32,753 bases of DNA from Streptomyces sp. NP-1717 (GCF_022695985.1 NZ_JAAPBF010000065.1:1-32753); one strand, 5' to 3'; numbered from the stretch's first letter, positions 1 through 8,049 are shown. Numbers and translations: made by a program. The notes: generated by a model not told the origin, from the letters alone.

Positions 1-865
1 TGCCGCAGCCCGCCGAGACGTGGAGGTAGGACGTGCGGCCCCCCGCGTCGTACGTCGACAGGCCCCGCGCGCGGGCCGTGTCCAGGTCGCAGTTGGTGAC
101 CACGGCGCCGTAGAACGGGATGCGGAGCTGGCCGCCGTGGGTGTGACCGCCCAGGATCAGGGGGTAACCGTCCGAGGTGAACGCCTCCAGCGAGCGGAGG
201 TACGGGGCGTGGACCACGCCGATCGACAGGTCCGCGTCGGGCTCCGGGCCGCCCGCGACCTCGGCGTAGCGGTCGCGCTTGATGTGCGGGTCGTCGACGC
301 CCGTGAGGGCGATCTCGTGGCCGTCGATCTTGAGCCGCCCGCGGGCGTTGGTGAGGCCCACCCAGCCCGCCGCGTCGAAGGCGTCGCGCATCGGCTCCCA
401 CGGGTTGTGGACGACGTTGACGGCCGGGGCGTTGCCGTTCAGACCGTGCTTGCCCTGGGCCTTCTCGTAGATGTAGCGCGCCGGGTTGCGCAGCGCGGGG
501 CCGTAGTAGTCGTTGGAGCCGAAGACGTAGACGCCCGGGAACTCCATCAGGGGGCCCAGCGCGTCGAGCACCTCCGGTACGCCCTCCGGGTCGGAGAGGT
601 TGTCGCCGGTGTTGACGACGAAGTCGGGGCGCAGGCCGGCCAGGGAGCGGAGCCAGCGCTGTTTCTTGCGCTGGCCGCTGACCATGTGGATGTCCGAGAC
701 GTGGAGGACCCGCAGCGGCCGCATGCCTTCGGGCAGTACGGGGACGGACACCCGTCGCAGTCGGAAGGAGCGGGCCTCGAAACCGGCGGCGTAGGCGATG
801 CCGGCCGCCCCGACGGCCGCGATTCCCGCGGTGACTTTCAGGGGGACTCCGTAGCGTGCGCGCAT
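1..865 (-). CDS. Metallophosphoesterase, membrane-anchored (partial)
   Basis: The gene runs off the left edge, so its C-terminus is missing; about 288 residues are visible. It belongs to the calcineurin-like phosphoesterase family (YkuE type), dinuclear-metal enzymes that cleave phosphate esters, here probably at the membrane. An N-terminal hydrophobic segment (about residues 10-28) suggests a signal anchor. The metal-binding motifs are all present: SDIH (D58, H60), GDN (87-89), GSND (116-119, where many relatives have GNH), VVH (H219) and GHTHGGQ (240-246). The ATG at 865 is the first usable start in this frame and no clear Shine-Dalgarno precedes it. It is divergent from the YqeY gene across about 154 bp. 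The natural substrate is unknown. The M. tuberculosis neighbour Rv3683, recalled from memory, is the positional equivalent. Confidence 0.9.
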   Translation of the reverse strand, partial: MRARYGVPLKVTAGIAAVGAAGIAYAAGFEARSFRLRRVSVPVLPEGMRPLRVLHVSDIHMVSGQRKKQRWLRSLAGLRPDFVVNTGDNLSDPEGVPEVLDALGPLMEFPGVYVFGSNDYYGPALRNPARYIYEKAQGKHGLNGNAPAVNVVHNPWEPMRDAFDAAGWVGLTNARGRLKIDGHEIALTGVDDPHIKRDRYAEVAGGPEPDADLSIGVVHAPYLRSLEAFTSDGYPLILGGHTHGGQLRIPFYGAVVTNCDLDTARARGLSTYDAGGRTSYLHVSAGCG

Positions 866-1019
866 GGTGTCATCGTCGCAGACCCGCACCGCCCGCGCGG
901 TCACACCCCCGATCACCCGACGATCATCCGAAGGTACGGAGCACCTCCCGCGCACGGCCGCGCGGCGGCGCCGGAAAACTCGTCGGCGGTCCTTGGGCCG
1001 TACCTGACACACTGTGCGC

Positions 1020-1487
1020 ATGACCACGCTCAAGTCAAAGCTGCACGACGACCTCATCGCCGCGATCAGGGCACGCGACGAGCTGCGTTCCGCCACCCTC
1101 CGGCTGACCCTCGCTGCGATCTCCAAGGAGGAGGTCTCCGGTAAGTCGGCGCGTGAGCTCTCCGACGACGAGGTGCAGAAGGTGATCGCCAAGGAGGCCA
1201 AGAAGCGCCGCGAGGCGGCCGAGGCCTTCGCGCAGGGCGGGCGAACCGAGCAGGCGGAGCGGGAGAAGGCGGAGGGCGTGCTGCTCGACGCGTATCTGCC
1301 GCAGCAGCTGTCCGACGACGAGCTCGGCGCGATCGTGGCGCAGGCGGTCGGTGAGGCGAAGGCCGCCGGCGCCGAGGGGCCGCGTGCGATGGGCGCCGTC
1401 ATGAAGATCGTCGGGCCGAAGGTCGCGGGCCGTGCCGAGGGCGGTCGCGTCGCCGCCGCGGTGAAGCAGAGCCTCGCCGCCGGCTGA
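1020..1487 (+). CDS. GatB/YqeY domain protein
   Basis: This 155-residue protein starts MTTLKSKLHDDL and has the all-helical GatB/YqeY fold, including the typical stretch EVQKVIAKEAKKRREAAEAF and the C-terminal MGAVMKIVGPKVAGRAEGG. The domain resembles the tRNA-binding tail of the GatB amidotransferase subunit. Its function as a free-standing protein is not established; tRNA or amidotransferase association is only inferred. A GTG six bases upstream (1014) is in frame, but the ATG at 1020 gives the usual N-terminus. No strong ribosome-binding site is visible. It is followed by a very strong hairpin terminator shared with the convergent penicillin-binding protein gene. Confidence 0.9.
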   Translation: MTTLKSKLHDDLIAAIRARDELRSATLRLTLAAISKEEVSGKSARELSDDEVQKVIAKEAKKRREAAEAFAQGGRTEQAEREKAEGVLLDAYLPQQLSDDELGAIVAQAVGEAKAAGAEGPRAMGAVMKIVGPKVAGRAEGGRVAAAVKQSLAAG

Positions 1488-1508
1488 CATACGCAGAGGG
1501 ACGCGAGA

Positions 1509-1554
1509 GGGGCTCCCGGTCGCGATCGAAGGATCGATCGCGACCGGGAGCCCC
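1509..1554. terminator. Bidirectional terminator, perfect 21-bp stem
   Basis: Two perfectly complementary 21-base arms (1509-1529 and 1534-1554) enclose a 4-base loop (AGGA). The element lies between the 3' ends of the convergent YqeY and penicillin-binding protein genes. There is no long T-tract on either side, which is usual for high-GC actinobacterial terminators. Confidence 0.9.
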
Positions 1555-1583
1555 TTGTCAGTGGCTGTTACGGCTTCTCACGC

Positions 1584-3851
1584 CTACCCGAACGTGCCCG
1601 GGAAGCCCGGGAACGGGTCGCCCCCGTTCCCCCCGTTGCCGCCGCCGCCCGGCCTGCCGGGACCCTGGCCCGGGTCCTGGTCGCCGTTGCCCCCATCGCC
1701 GTCACCGCCCCCGTCGCCATCGCCCTCGCCGCCGTTCCCGCCGTTGTCGCCGCCGCCGTTGTCGCCCGGCCGGTCGCGGCCCTTGTCCTTGTCCTTCTCC
1801 GGATCCGGGATGTTGATGGTGTTGAACCCGGGCGCTTCCTTGCCGTCGAGCGCACCGCCCATCGCGTCGCGCCAGATCGGTCCGGGCACGGCGCCACCGA
1901 AGACCTTGTCGTGGTACTGGCCGCCGATGGTGATGTCCACCATCTTCTTCTTGTGCGCCGGGTCGCCGACCCACACCGCGCCCGCCATGTTCGGCGTGTA
2001 GCCCACGAACCACGCGGCGAGCCGGAAGTCGGTCGTACCGGTCTTGCCGGCGCTCGGCCTGCTGCCGAGGCCCGCCTCCTGGCCCGTACCGTCCTCGACC
2101 ACGCCCGCCAGCAGTGTGTTTATGGTGTCGGCCGTCTTCTCCGACATCGCCCGCGAGCAGGTCGACTTCGGGACGTCCATCTCCTTGCCGTTCGGGTCGG
2201 TGATCGACGAGATGGCGATCGGGGTGCAGTACGTGCCGCGGTTGGCGAACGTGGCGTACCCCGAGGCCATGGTGAGCGGCGACATCTCCTGTGTGCCGAG
2301 CGTGATCGACGGGACCTGGTCGATCGCCTTGCCGTTGGCCCGCTCCACGCCCATCTTCCGGGACAGCTCGGTCACCGGGCAGACACCGATCTGGCTGATC
2401 AGCTGTACGTAGTAGGTGTTGACCGACTTGGCGGTCGCTTCCTTCATCCCGTACGGGCCGACCTCGGTCTCGTTCTCGTTCTCGACCGGGACGCCCTGGT
2501 CCGTCCAGGGACCCTTGCAGGTCTGTACGGGGCTCGGGTAGTCCATCTGGTACGGCGAGGGGTACGACTGCGTCGGCTGGATGCCCTGCTCCAGGGCCGC
2601 CGCCGCGACGATGGGCTTGAAGGTCGACCCCGGCTGGTAGCCGGCGCCGCCGCCCATGTCCTCGTCGACGGACAGGTTGATGTACGTCTCGCTCTTGCCG
2701 CCGCCGTACGGCCGCGACTGCCCCATGGCCAGGATCTTGCCGGTGCCCGGCTCGACGATCGACAGGGCGGTGGCGACCTCGTCCGTCTTGTAGACGTGCT
2801 TCTTGATCGATTCCTGCGCCGATTCCTGCGCCTGCGGGTCGAGCGTCGTCCGGACGGTCAGACCGCCCTGGTTCCAGACCTTGGCCCGGTCCTCCTGCGT
2901 CTTGCCGAAGGAGGAGTCGGTGAGGAACACCTTCCGTACGTAGTCGCAGAAGAAGCCCGCGCCCTTGACCGCCGTGATGCAGCCGTTCTTGGGACGGCTC
3001 ACCTTCAGGTTGATGTCGGTCTTCTTCGCGCGGTCCGCCTCGGCCTGCGAGATGTCCTTCACGTCGGCCATGCGCTGGATCACGGTGTTGCGGCGCTCGG
3101 TCGCCTCGTCCGTGTTGTTCACGGGGTCGTACCGGCTCGGCGACTGGACGAGGCCCGCCAGCAGCGCCGCCTCCTCCAGCTTCAGGTCCTTCGCCGACTT
3201 GGAGAAGTAGCGGTGGGAGGCGGCCTCGACGCCGTACGCCTGCTGTCCGAAGAAGGTGATGTTCAGGTAGTTCTCGAGGATCTTCTTCTTGCCCAGCTCC
3301 TCCTCGACCTGGATCGCGAACTTGAGCTCGCGGATCTTGCGGCCGATGGTCTGCTGGGTGGCCTGGGCGACCTTGTCGGGGTCGTCACCCGCCTCCTCGA
3401 CGAAGACGTTCTTCACGTACTGCTGGGTGAGGGTCGACGCGCCCTGGGAGACCCCGCCCGACTGCGCGTTGCGATTGGCCGCGCGCAGAACGCCCTTGAG
3501 GTCGACCGCGCCGTGCTCGTAGAAGCGCGAGTCCTCGATCGCGACGATCGCCTTCTGCATGTACGGCGACATGTCGGTGAGCGGGACGACCGTGCGGTCG
3601 CGTGAGTAGACGGTGGCGATCTGGCCGCCGTCCTTGTCGAGGATCGTGGTGCGCTGACTGAGCGGCGGCGTCTTGAGATTGGCCGGGATCTCGTCGAATC
3701 CCTCGACCGTGCCCTTGGCCGCCAGGCCCAGAACTCCGAAGGCGGGCAAGGCGATTCCCGCCAGCACCGCTCCCGCGAGCACACTGACACCGAGGAACTT
3801 GGCGGCCTGCTGGGTCCCGGTCAGACCGCCGCCGGAGCGCTTCTTTGGCAT
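1584..3851 (-). CDS. Class A penicillin-binding protein (PonA2-like)
   Basis: A 755-residue bifunctional peptidoglycan synthase: a GT51 domain polymerises lipid II and a transpeptidase domain cross-links the peptides, outside the membrane. One transmembrane anchor lies at about 18-45. GT51 motifs are IEDSRFYEHG (catalytic Glu at 106) and QGASTLTQQYVKN (136-148). Transpeptidase motifs are SxxK at S409-K412 (GSTFKP), SVN at 476-478 and KTGT at 603-606. After about residue 685 comes a Gly/Asp-rich disordered tail to the end, with no PASTA domain, unlike mycobacterial PonA2 as I recall it. The start ATG has no Shine-Dalgarno but has TAGGCT six bases upstream, suggesting a leaderless transcript. 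It is divergent from wblA, as in S. coelicolor (SCO3580/SCO3579, recalled). Confidence 0.95.
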   Translation of the reverse strand: MPKKRSGGGLTGTQQAAKFLGVSVLAGAVLAGIALPAFGVLGLAAKGTVEGFDEIPANLKTPPLSQRTTILDKDGGQIATVYSRDRTVVPLTDMSPYMQKAIVAIEDSRFYEHGAVDLKGVLRAANRNAQSGGVSQGASTLTQQYVKNVFVEEAGDDPDKVAQATQQTIGRKIRELKFAIQVEEELGKKKILENYLNITFFGQQAYGVEAASHRYFSKSAKDLKLEEAALLAGLVQSPSRYDPVNNTDEATERRNTVIQRMADVKDISQAEADRAKKTDINLKVSRPKNGCITAVKGAGFFCDYVRKVFLTDSSFGKTQEDRAKVWNQGGLTVRTTLDPQAQESAQESIKKHVYKTDEVATALSIVEPGTGKILAMGQSRPYGGGKSETYINLSVDEDMGGGAGYQPGSTFKPIVAAAALEQGIQPTQSYPSPYQMDYPSPVQTCKGPWTDQGVPVENENETEVGPYGMKEATAKSVNTYYVQLISQIGVCPVTELSRKMGVERANGKAIDQVPSITLGTQEMSPLTMASGYATFANRGTYCTPIAISSITDPNGKEMDVPKSTCSRAMSEKTADTINTLLAGVVEDGTGQEAGLGSRPSAGKTGTTDFRLAAWFVGYTPNMAGAVWVGDPAHKKKMVDITIGGQYHDKVFGGAVPGPIWRDAMGGALDGKEAPGFNTINIPDPEKDKDKGRDRPGDNGGGDNGGNGGEGDGDGGGDGDGGNGDQDPGQGPGRPGGGGNGGNGGDPFPGFPGTFG

Positions 3852-3857
3852 GCCAGC

Positions 3858-3863
3858 AGCCTA
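3858..3863 (-). promoter_or_regulatory. Candidate -10 box for leaderless PBP mRNA
   Basis: On the minus strand TAGGCT (TANNNT type) lies exactly six bases before the PBP ATG. With no Shine-Dalgarno present, this spacing is typical of actinobacterial leaderless transcripts that begin at the start codon. Confidence 0.5.
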
Positions 3864-4260
3864 CGTTGTCATTCGCCGGACACACATAAAGGCTCTGGCC
3901 TAAGCTGCACTCAACTGTCACAGCAGTGCGGTTTCGTATCAAGTCCTCGACGTGAGCATCCGGCGAACCACGTTCCGCCATCGACGCGTTGGAAGTCCTG
4001 TCCGATTCCGCCTCTTACGTCATCCGACGCCCGTTGTGGCTCAACTGAAACATCCCGACCTGTCGGGGTTCGTCGCGGATGTCCTCGGGTCACTCCCCTG
4101 GGTGATCTGCCGCGTACGCATAGTCCGTTCGGGCCATTCAAGAGTGGGCCCGAAGGGGGTGTTGCGCTGTGCCCACCTTCCGTAACGTCCTCAACTGGCA
4201 GCGGTGAATATGCCGCTTCCGCCGTGGGGGAGCCTCGATTCGGGAGAGGACGGCGCCGCG
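3864..4260. promoter_or_regulatory. wblA/PBP divergent regulatory region
   Basis: About 400 bp without a convincing gene separate the PBP start from wblA. The 8-mer CTCAACTG occurs three times in direct orientation (3910-3917, 4040-4047, 4190-4197). Two hairpins are visible: CCCGAC-CT-GTCGGG around 4054-4067, and a perfect 8-bp stem (4128-4135 with 4147-4154, 11-base loop). Short reading frames here have mixed third-position composition and resemble no known protein. The length fits a complex wblA promoter; in S. coelicolor wblA is under pleiotropic developmental control (established), but which regulators bind here cannot be read from sequence alone. Confidence 0.55.
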
Positions 4261-4638
4261 ATGGGCTGGGTAACCGACTGGAGTGCGCAAGCAGCATGCC
4301 GCACTACCGATCCGGATGAATTGTTCGTACAGGGCGCAGCGCAGAACAGGGCCAAGGCGGTGTGCACCGGATGTCCGGTGCGGACGGAGTGCCTGGCCGA
4401 CGCGCTGGACAACCGCGTCGAATTCGGCGTGTGGGGCGGAATGACCGAGCGGGAGCGACGCGCACTGCTGCGCAGACGCCCCACCGTCACCTCGTGGCGA
4501 CGGCTGCTCGAAACCGCACGCACCGAGTACGAGCGCAGCGCGGGCATCCTGCCCGCCGGCCTTGAGGACGACGACGAGACGTACGGCTCGCGCCATTACG
4601 CCGACGTCATCGACGAGACATGGGCGGCGGTGGGGTAG
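4261..4638 (+). CDS. wblA: WhiB-family iron-sulfur regulator WblA
   Basis: A 125-residue WhiB-like protein beginning MGWVTDWSAQAACRT. The four cluster-ligand cysteines are C13, C35, C38 and C44 (CxxC in VCTGC), followed by the signature GVWGG (56-60) and a basic Arg-rich helix (ERERRALLRRR) thought to contact DNA. The family binds a [4Fe-4S] cluster and works with the primary sigma factor. WblA represses antibiotic production and controls sporulation in Streptomyces, and is the counterpart of redox sensor WhiB4 in mycobacteria (established). The neighbours support this ortholog assignment: PBP on one side, the ArsA pair on the other. The acidic tail after residue 100 (EDDDETYGSRHYADVIDET) is longer than the roughly 112-residue S. 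coelicolor protein I recall. A GTG at 4204 would add 19 poorly conserved residues and is not preferred. Confidence 0.93.
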   Translation: MGWVTDWSAQAACRTTDPDELFVQGAAQNRAKAVCTGCPVRTECLADALDNRVEFGVWGGMTERERRALLRRRPTVTSWRRLLETARTEYERSAGILPAGLEDDDETYGSRHYADVIDETWAAVG

Positions 4639-4699
4639 GCCGTCGTACGCGGCGCGCGGCGGACGCGCGCACTCAATAACCCGCGGGTCGACGGGTCGT

Positions 4700-4824
4700 C
4701 AGCGCGCGCCGGTCACCACGGGGCCGGTCGCGCTGCGCCGCGCGCCACCGCACGGTTCGGCACAGGACCGCCGGCCCAGGGGCCGGTCACGCGGCGCCGG
4801 TCGTCGCCGGGCCGGTGACCGGGC
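4700..4824. repeat. Cluster of GCCGGT repeats after wblA
   Basis: The convergent gap between wblA and the ArsA pair holds five copies of GCCGGT (around 4709, 4724, 4782, 4797 and 4811), most followed by C. The last is part of the palindrome CCGGTGACCGG (4812-4822), which can pair with the upstream GCCGGTCAC copies. The region probably forms several alternative hairpins and may serve as a two-way terminator. No gene is apparent. Confidence 0.4.
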
Positions 4825-4866
4825 TGTGGGTCGTGCACCGTTGGCGATACGCCGTCGGCCACACGC

Positions 4867-6165
4867 TCACGAGGTCCCGGGTACCGGGTCCTCACCCGCG
4901 AGGCGGATGCCGATGGTTCGGAGCCCGGCGAGGTCGTGCACATCGCCGGGAAGTGCCGTGACCTGCGCCACCGGGACCTCCGGGTGGAGCGCGGTGAAGC
5001 GGTCGCGGGTGCGCTGCTCACGCTTAAGTACCTGCATACGTTCGGCATGCAGGCGCAGCAAACCGGCCGTCAGCTGATTGACCGACGGCGGTTGGGACGG
5101 CGGTTCGGAAATCGACGGGTCGGACGTACGGGATGCCGCTGGGGCTTCTGGGGCGTCGGGAGATGAGCCCGCGGGGGCAGCGGCCTCACGAACTCCATCC
5201 TTCCCGCGGCCCTGATCCACAATGCGACCCTCTTCAAGATTTTCCGCGGCGGCCCGCGCCCGCTCCGCCGACAGCCGGGCGGCGCCGCTGCCGTGCACGC
5301 GGTTGAGGACGAGACCGGCGAGCGGCATCCCCTCGGCGGCCAGCCGTTCCACGAAGTACGCCGCCTCGCGCAGCGCGTCCCGCTCCGGCGCTGCGACCAC
5401 CAGGAACGCCGTGCCGGGCGCCTGGAGCAGCCGGTACGTCGCGTCCGCGCGCGTACGGAAACCGCCGAACATCGTGTCCATCGCGGCCACGAACGTCTGC
5501 ACGTCGCGCAGGAATTGGCCGCCGAGCAGCTTCCCGAGGGTGCCGGTCATCATCGACATCCCGACGTTCAGGAACTTCATCCCGGCCCGGCCGCCCATCT
5601 TCGCCGGGGCCATCAGCAGCCGGATGAACTTCCCGTCCAGGAACGAGCCGAGCCGCTTCGGCGCGTCCAGGAAGTCCAGCGCGGAGCGCGACGGCGGGGT
5701 GTCGACGACGATCAGGTCCCACTCGTCGCGCGCCCGCAACTGCCCCAGCTTCTCCATCGCCATGTACTCCTGCGTGCCCGCGAAACCGGCCGACAGGGAC
5801 TGGTAGAAGGGGTTGTCCAGGATGGCGCGGGCCCGGTCCGGGTCTGCGTGCGCCTCGACGATCTCGTCGAAGGTCCGCTTCATGTCGAGCATCATCGCGT
5901 GCAGTTCACCACTGCCCTCGATGCCCTTGACCTGCCGCGGGGTGTTGTCGAGCGAGTCGATGCCCATGGACTGGGCGAGCCGGCGGGCCGGGTCGATGGT
6001 CAGCACGACCACCTTGCGGCCGCGCTCCGCCGCCCGTACGCCGAGAGCCGCCGCCGTCGTCGTCTTGCCCACGCCGCCGGAGCCGCAGCACACGATGATG
6101 CGCGTCTGCGGGTCGTCGAGCAGCGGATCGACTTCGAGCGGGGCCGCCGCCGGGTCCAGCGTCAT
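4867..6165 (-). CDS. ArsA/Get3-like ATPase, second of pair
   Basis: A 432-residue SIMIBI-class ATPase. The Walker A is GSGGVGKTTTAA (about 28-39), followed by VVVLTIDPARRLAQSMG, the switch-I-like region of ArsA/Get3, and DLIVVDTPPSRSALDFLD (Walker B/switch II). After about residue 310 comes a roughly 45-residue Ala/Pro/Ser-rich linker, then a C-terminal segment (LTAGLLRLHAERMQVLKREQ) that resembles the end of ArsA proteins. No arsenite-binding cysteine cluster is seen, so arsenic export is unlikely. In M. tuberculosis the equivalent Rv3679/Rv3680 pair has been described as Get3-like and working together (recalled). The gene is coupled to the upstream ATPase by a TGATG overlap, so both subunits are probably made stoichiometrically. 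Confidence 0.9.
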   Translation of the reverse strand: MTLDPAAAPLEVDPLLDDPQTRIIVCCGSGGVGKTTTAAALGVRAAERGRKVVVLTIDPARRLAQSMGIDSLDNTPRQVKGIEGSGELHAMMLDMKRTFDEIVEAHADPDRARAILDNPFYQSLSAGFAGTQEYMAMEKLGQLRARDEWDLIVVDTPPSRSALDFLDAPKRLGSFLDGKFIRLLMAPAKMGGRAGMKFLNVGMSMMTGTLGKLLGGQFLRDVQTFVAAMDTMFGGFRTRADATYRLLQAPGTAFLVVAAPERDALREAAYFVERLAAEGMPLAGLVLNRVHGSGAARLSAERARAAAENLEEGRIVDQGRGKDGVREAAAPAGSSPDAPEAPAASRTSDPSISEPPSQPPSVNQLTAGLLRLHAERMQVLKREQRTRDRFTALHPEVPVAQVTALPGDVHDLAGLRTIGIRLAGEDPVPGTS

Positions 6166-7124
6166 CAGACCTCCCCAAGATTCCGTAGCTCCCCCGCCAG
6201 GCGGTACAGACCGGCGAGGTCCATCCCCTCGCCGATCAGGGGGAGTTCGTACGTGGGCAGCCCGAGCCGCGCCAGGACGGCTCGCTGTTCGCGCTCCAGC
6301 TCCACGCGCTGGGCGTGTTCGGCGGCCTGCTCCAGGAGGGGTCCCACGAGCTTCGTGGGCGCGCCGACGCCGGCCGCCGCGAGCGCCTTGGTGACCTCCT
6401 TGCGGCGGTCGCCCGCGACGCCGTTGACGGCCTCCTCGTCGAGGACGTGCGGGCGCACCATGTTCACGATCACCTTGCCGACGGGCAGTTCGGCGCCGCG
6501 CAGCTCGCCGACGCCGTCGGCGGTCTCCTGGACGGGCATCTCCTCAAGAAGCGTCACCAGATGCACGGCGGTCCCGGGCGACTTGAGCACCCGCATCACG
6601 GCCTGGGCCTGGTTGTATATCGGCCCTATCTTCGCGAGGCCGGCCACCTCGTCGTTCACGTTCAGGAAGCGTGTGATGCGGCCGGTCGGCGGGGCGTCCA
6701 TCACGACGTAGTCGTACGTGAACCGGCCCCGCTTGTCCCGGCGGCGCACCGCCTCGCACGCCTTGCCCGTCAGCAGGACGTCCCGGACGCCCGGCGCGAT
6801 CGTGGTGGCGAAGTCGATGGCGCCGATCTTCTTCAGGGCGCGGCCCGCGCTGCCGAGCTTGTAGAACATCTGGAGGTAGTCGAGGAGAGCGCGCTCGGCG
6901 TCGATGGCCAGCGCGAACACCTCGCCGCCCCCCGGGGCGACAGCGATCTTCCGTTCCTCGTAAGGAAGCGCCTCCGTTTCGAAGAGCTGTGCGATGCCCT
7001 GTCTGCCCTCGACCTCCACAAGGAGGGTGCGTTTGCCCTCCGTCGCGAGGGCGAGCGCGAGGGCGGCGGCGACCGTCGTCTTACCGGTGCCCCCCTTGCC
7101 GCTGACGACCTGGAGCCTGCTCAC
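6165..7124 (-). CDS. ArsA/Get3-like ATPase, first of pair
   Basis: A 319-residue ATPase with Walker A SGKGGTGKTTVAAALALALA (from residue 8), then RTLLVEVEGRQGIAQLFET and YDYVVMDAPPTGRITRFLNV, matching the ArsA/Get3 family. It lacks the Asp of the usual DPA motif after Walker A (VEVEGR instead of IDPAR), so it may be the less active or regulatory partner of the second ATPase; this is inference. The start is GTG at 7124, with TAGGCT seven bases upstream and no Shine-Dalgarno, which points to a leaderless mRNA. It is first in a two-gene operon running towards wblA, and its mycobacterial counterpart (Rv3679) sits next to whiB4. Confidence 0.9.
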   Translation of the reverse strand: MSRLQVVSGKGGTGKTTVAAALALALATEGKRTLLVEVEGRQGIAQLFETEALPYEERKIAVAPGGGEVFALAIDAERALLDYLQMFYKLGSAGRALKKIGAIDFATTIAPGVRDVLLTGKACEAVRRRDKRGRFTYDYVVMDAPPTGRITRFLNVNDEVAGLAKIGPIYNQAQAVMRVLKSPGTAVHLVTLLEEMPVQETADGVGELRGAELPVGKVIVNMVRPHVLDEEAVNGVAGDRRKEVTKALAAAGVGAPTKLVGPLLEQAAEHAQRVELEREQRAVLARLGLPTYELPLIGEGMDLAGLYRLAGELRNLGEV

Positions 7125-7131
7125 ACATTCG

Positions 7132-7137
7132 AGCCTA
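7132..7137 (-). promoter_or_regulatory. Candidate -10 box for the ArsA pair
   Basis: TAGGCT on the minus strand is seven bases before the GTG start at 7124. No ribosome-binding site is present, so transcription probably begins at the start codon. This supports choosing GTG 7124. Confidence 0.5.
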
Positions 7138-7229
7138 ACCAGTCGGACCGCGCGCTACGCACGAGGTGGTCCACGGGCTCCGTTCGAGATCGTCCACGGG
7201 CTCTGCACAGGGCCGTCGCGCGGTGCGGA

Positions 7230-7235
7230 TACAGT
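7230..7235 (+). promoter_or_regulatory. Candidate -10 box for the DUF4177-ridA operon
   Basis: TACAGT lies six bases before the ATG at 7242 and there is no Shine-Dalgarno. This is the leaderless arrangement seen at several genes in this window. Confidence 0.5.
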
Positions 7236-7241
7236 CGGCCC

Positions 7242-7403
7242 ATGACGAAGTGGGAGTACGCGACTGTTCCTCTGCTCGTGCACGCGACGAAGCAGATTCT
7301 GGACACCTGGGGCGAGGACGGCTGGGAGCTCGTCCAGGTGATTCCGGGCCCGAACAACCCCGAGCAGCTGGTGGCCTATCTGAAGCGAGAGAAGTCCGCA
7401 TGA
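7242..7403 (+). CDS. Small DUF4177-type protein
   Basis: A 53-residue protein with the sequence pattern MTKWEYATVPLLVHA...LDTWGEDGWELVQVI. This WEY...WGxxGWELV pattern is typical of the DUF4177 family, whose function is unknown. The gene overlaps the following RidA gene by ATGA, so the two are translationally coupled. The same pair occurs in M. tuberculosis next to the ArsA genes (recalled as Rv3678A and Rv3678c). Its conservation in this position suggests a genuine gene despite its size. Confidence 0.88.
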   Translation: MTKWEYATVPLLVHATKQILDTWGEDGWELVQVIPGPNNPEQLVAYLKREKSA

Positions 7404-7870
7404 GCGGCGCTGTCGAGGCGGCTCTCGCCGAGCTGGGGCTGACGGTTCCGCAGGTCGTACCGCCGCTCGCGGCGTATCAGCCGGCCGTGCGCTCCGGTGT
7501 GTACGTCTACACGGCGGGGCAGCTCCCGATGGTGGAGGGCAAGCTTCCGGTGACCGGCAAGGTCGGCGCCGAGGTGACGCCCGAGGAGGCCAAGGACCTC
7601 GCCCGGATCTGCGCGCTCAACGCGCTGGCCGCCGTGAAGTCCGTCGCCGGTGATCTGGACCGCGTCGCGCGCGTGGTGAAGGTCACGGGATTCGTGGCCT
7701 CCGCATCGGACTTCACGGGCCAGCCCGCCGTCCTCAACGGCGCGAGCGAGCTGTTCGGCCAGGTCTTCGGCGACAAGGGCGTGCACGCGCGCAGCGCGGT
7801 CGGTGTCGCCGTACTGCCGCTGGACGCCCCGGTCGAGATCGAGATCCAGGTGGAGCTGGTCGCGGACTGA
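7400..7870 (+). CDS. RidA-family protein
   Basis: A 156-residue member of the YjgF/YER057c/UK114 (Rid) family. True RidA enzymes hydrolyse reactive enamine/imine intermediates from pyridoxal-phosphate enzymes. Family features are AYQPAVRSGVYVYTAGQLP near the N-terminus and HARSAVGVAVLPLDAPVEIE near the C-terminus; the Arg in HARS aligns with the catalytic Arg of E. coli RidA. It is slightly longer than the usual 130 residues, so it may belong to one of the Rid1-7 subgroups rather than archetypal RidA. It is coupled by ATGA to the upstream DUF4177 gene. Activity on imines is inferred from the family and from the retained Arg. Confidence 0.9.
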   Translation: MSGAVEAALAELGLTVPQVVPPLAAYQPAVRSGVYVYTAGQLPMVEGKLPVTGKVGAEVTPEEAKDLARICALNALAAVKSVAGDLDRVARVVKVTGFVASASDFTGQPAVLNGASELFGQVFGDKGVHARSAVGVAVLPLDAPVEIEIQVELVAD

Positions 7871-8037
7871 CGTCCGCGGCCGGCCGGCCGGAGAGTGCGG
7901 GGGCGGCGCGGAGTTCGCTTCGCGGCGCCGGCCGGCCGCCGTCGCGCCGTCGTCGGGCCGCCTGCCGGCCGCCGTCGCTTCGGCGCGGGGTCCCCGGACC
8001 CCGGGAAGTGGCTCTCGAACATCGCCGGGGAAGCCCG
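7871..8037. other. Short GC-rich gap before NUDIX gene
   Basis: A very GC-rich spacer. It contains two copies of CCGGCCGCCGTCGC, about 30 bp apart, and a GGGGTCC-CC-GGACCCC palindrome at 7987-8002 that could end the upstream ridA operon. No gene is seen. Confidence 0.4.
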
Positions 8038-8043
8038 TAGCAT
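8038..8043 (+). promoter_or_regulatory. Candidate -10 box for NUDIX-MBL operon
   Basis: TAGCAT is followed by six bases and then the ATG at 8050. No Shine-Dalgarno is present, so a leaderless transcript is likely. Confidence 0.5.
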
Positions 8044-8049
8044 CCCGGC

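Noticed and set aside
4867..7124. Arsenic resistance operon
   Set aside because: Only the ATPase family fits; no arsB, arsC or arsR is present, and the arsenite-binding cysteines are not visible.
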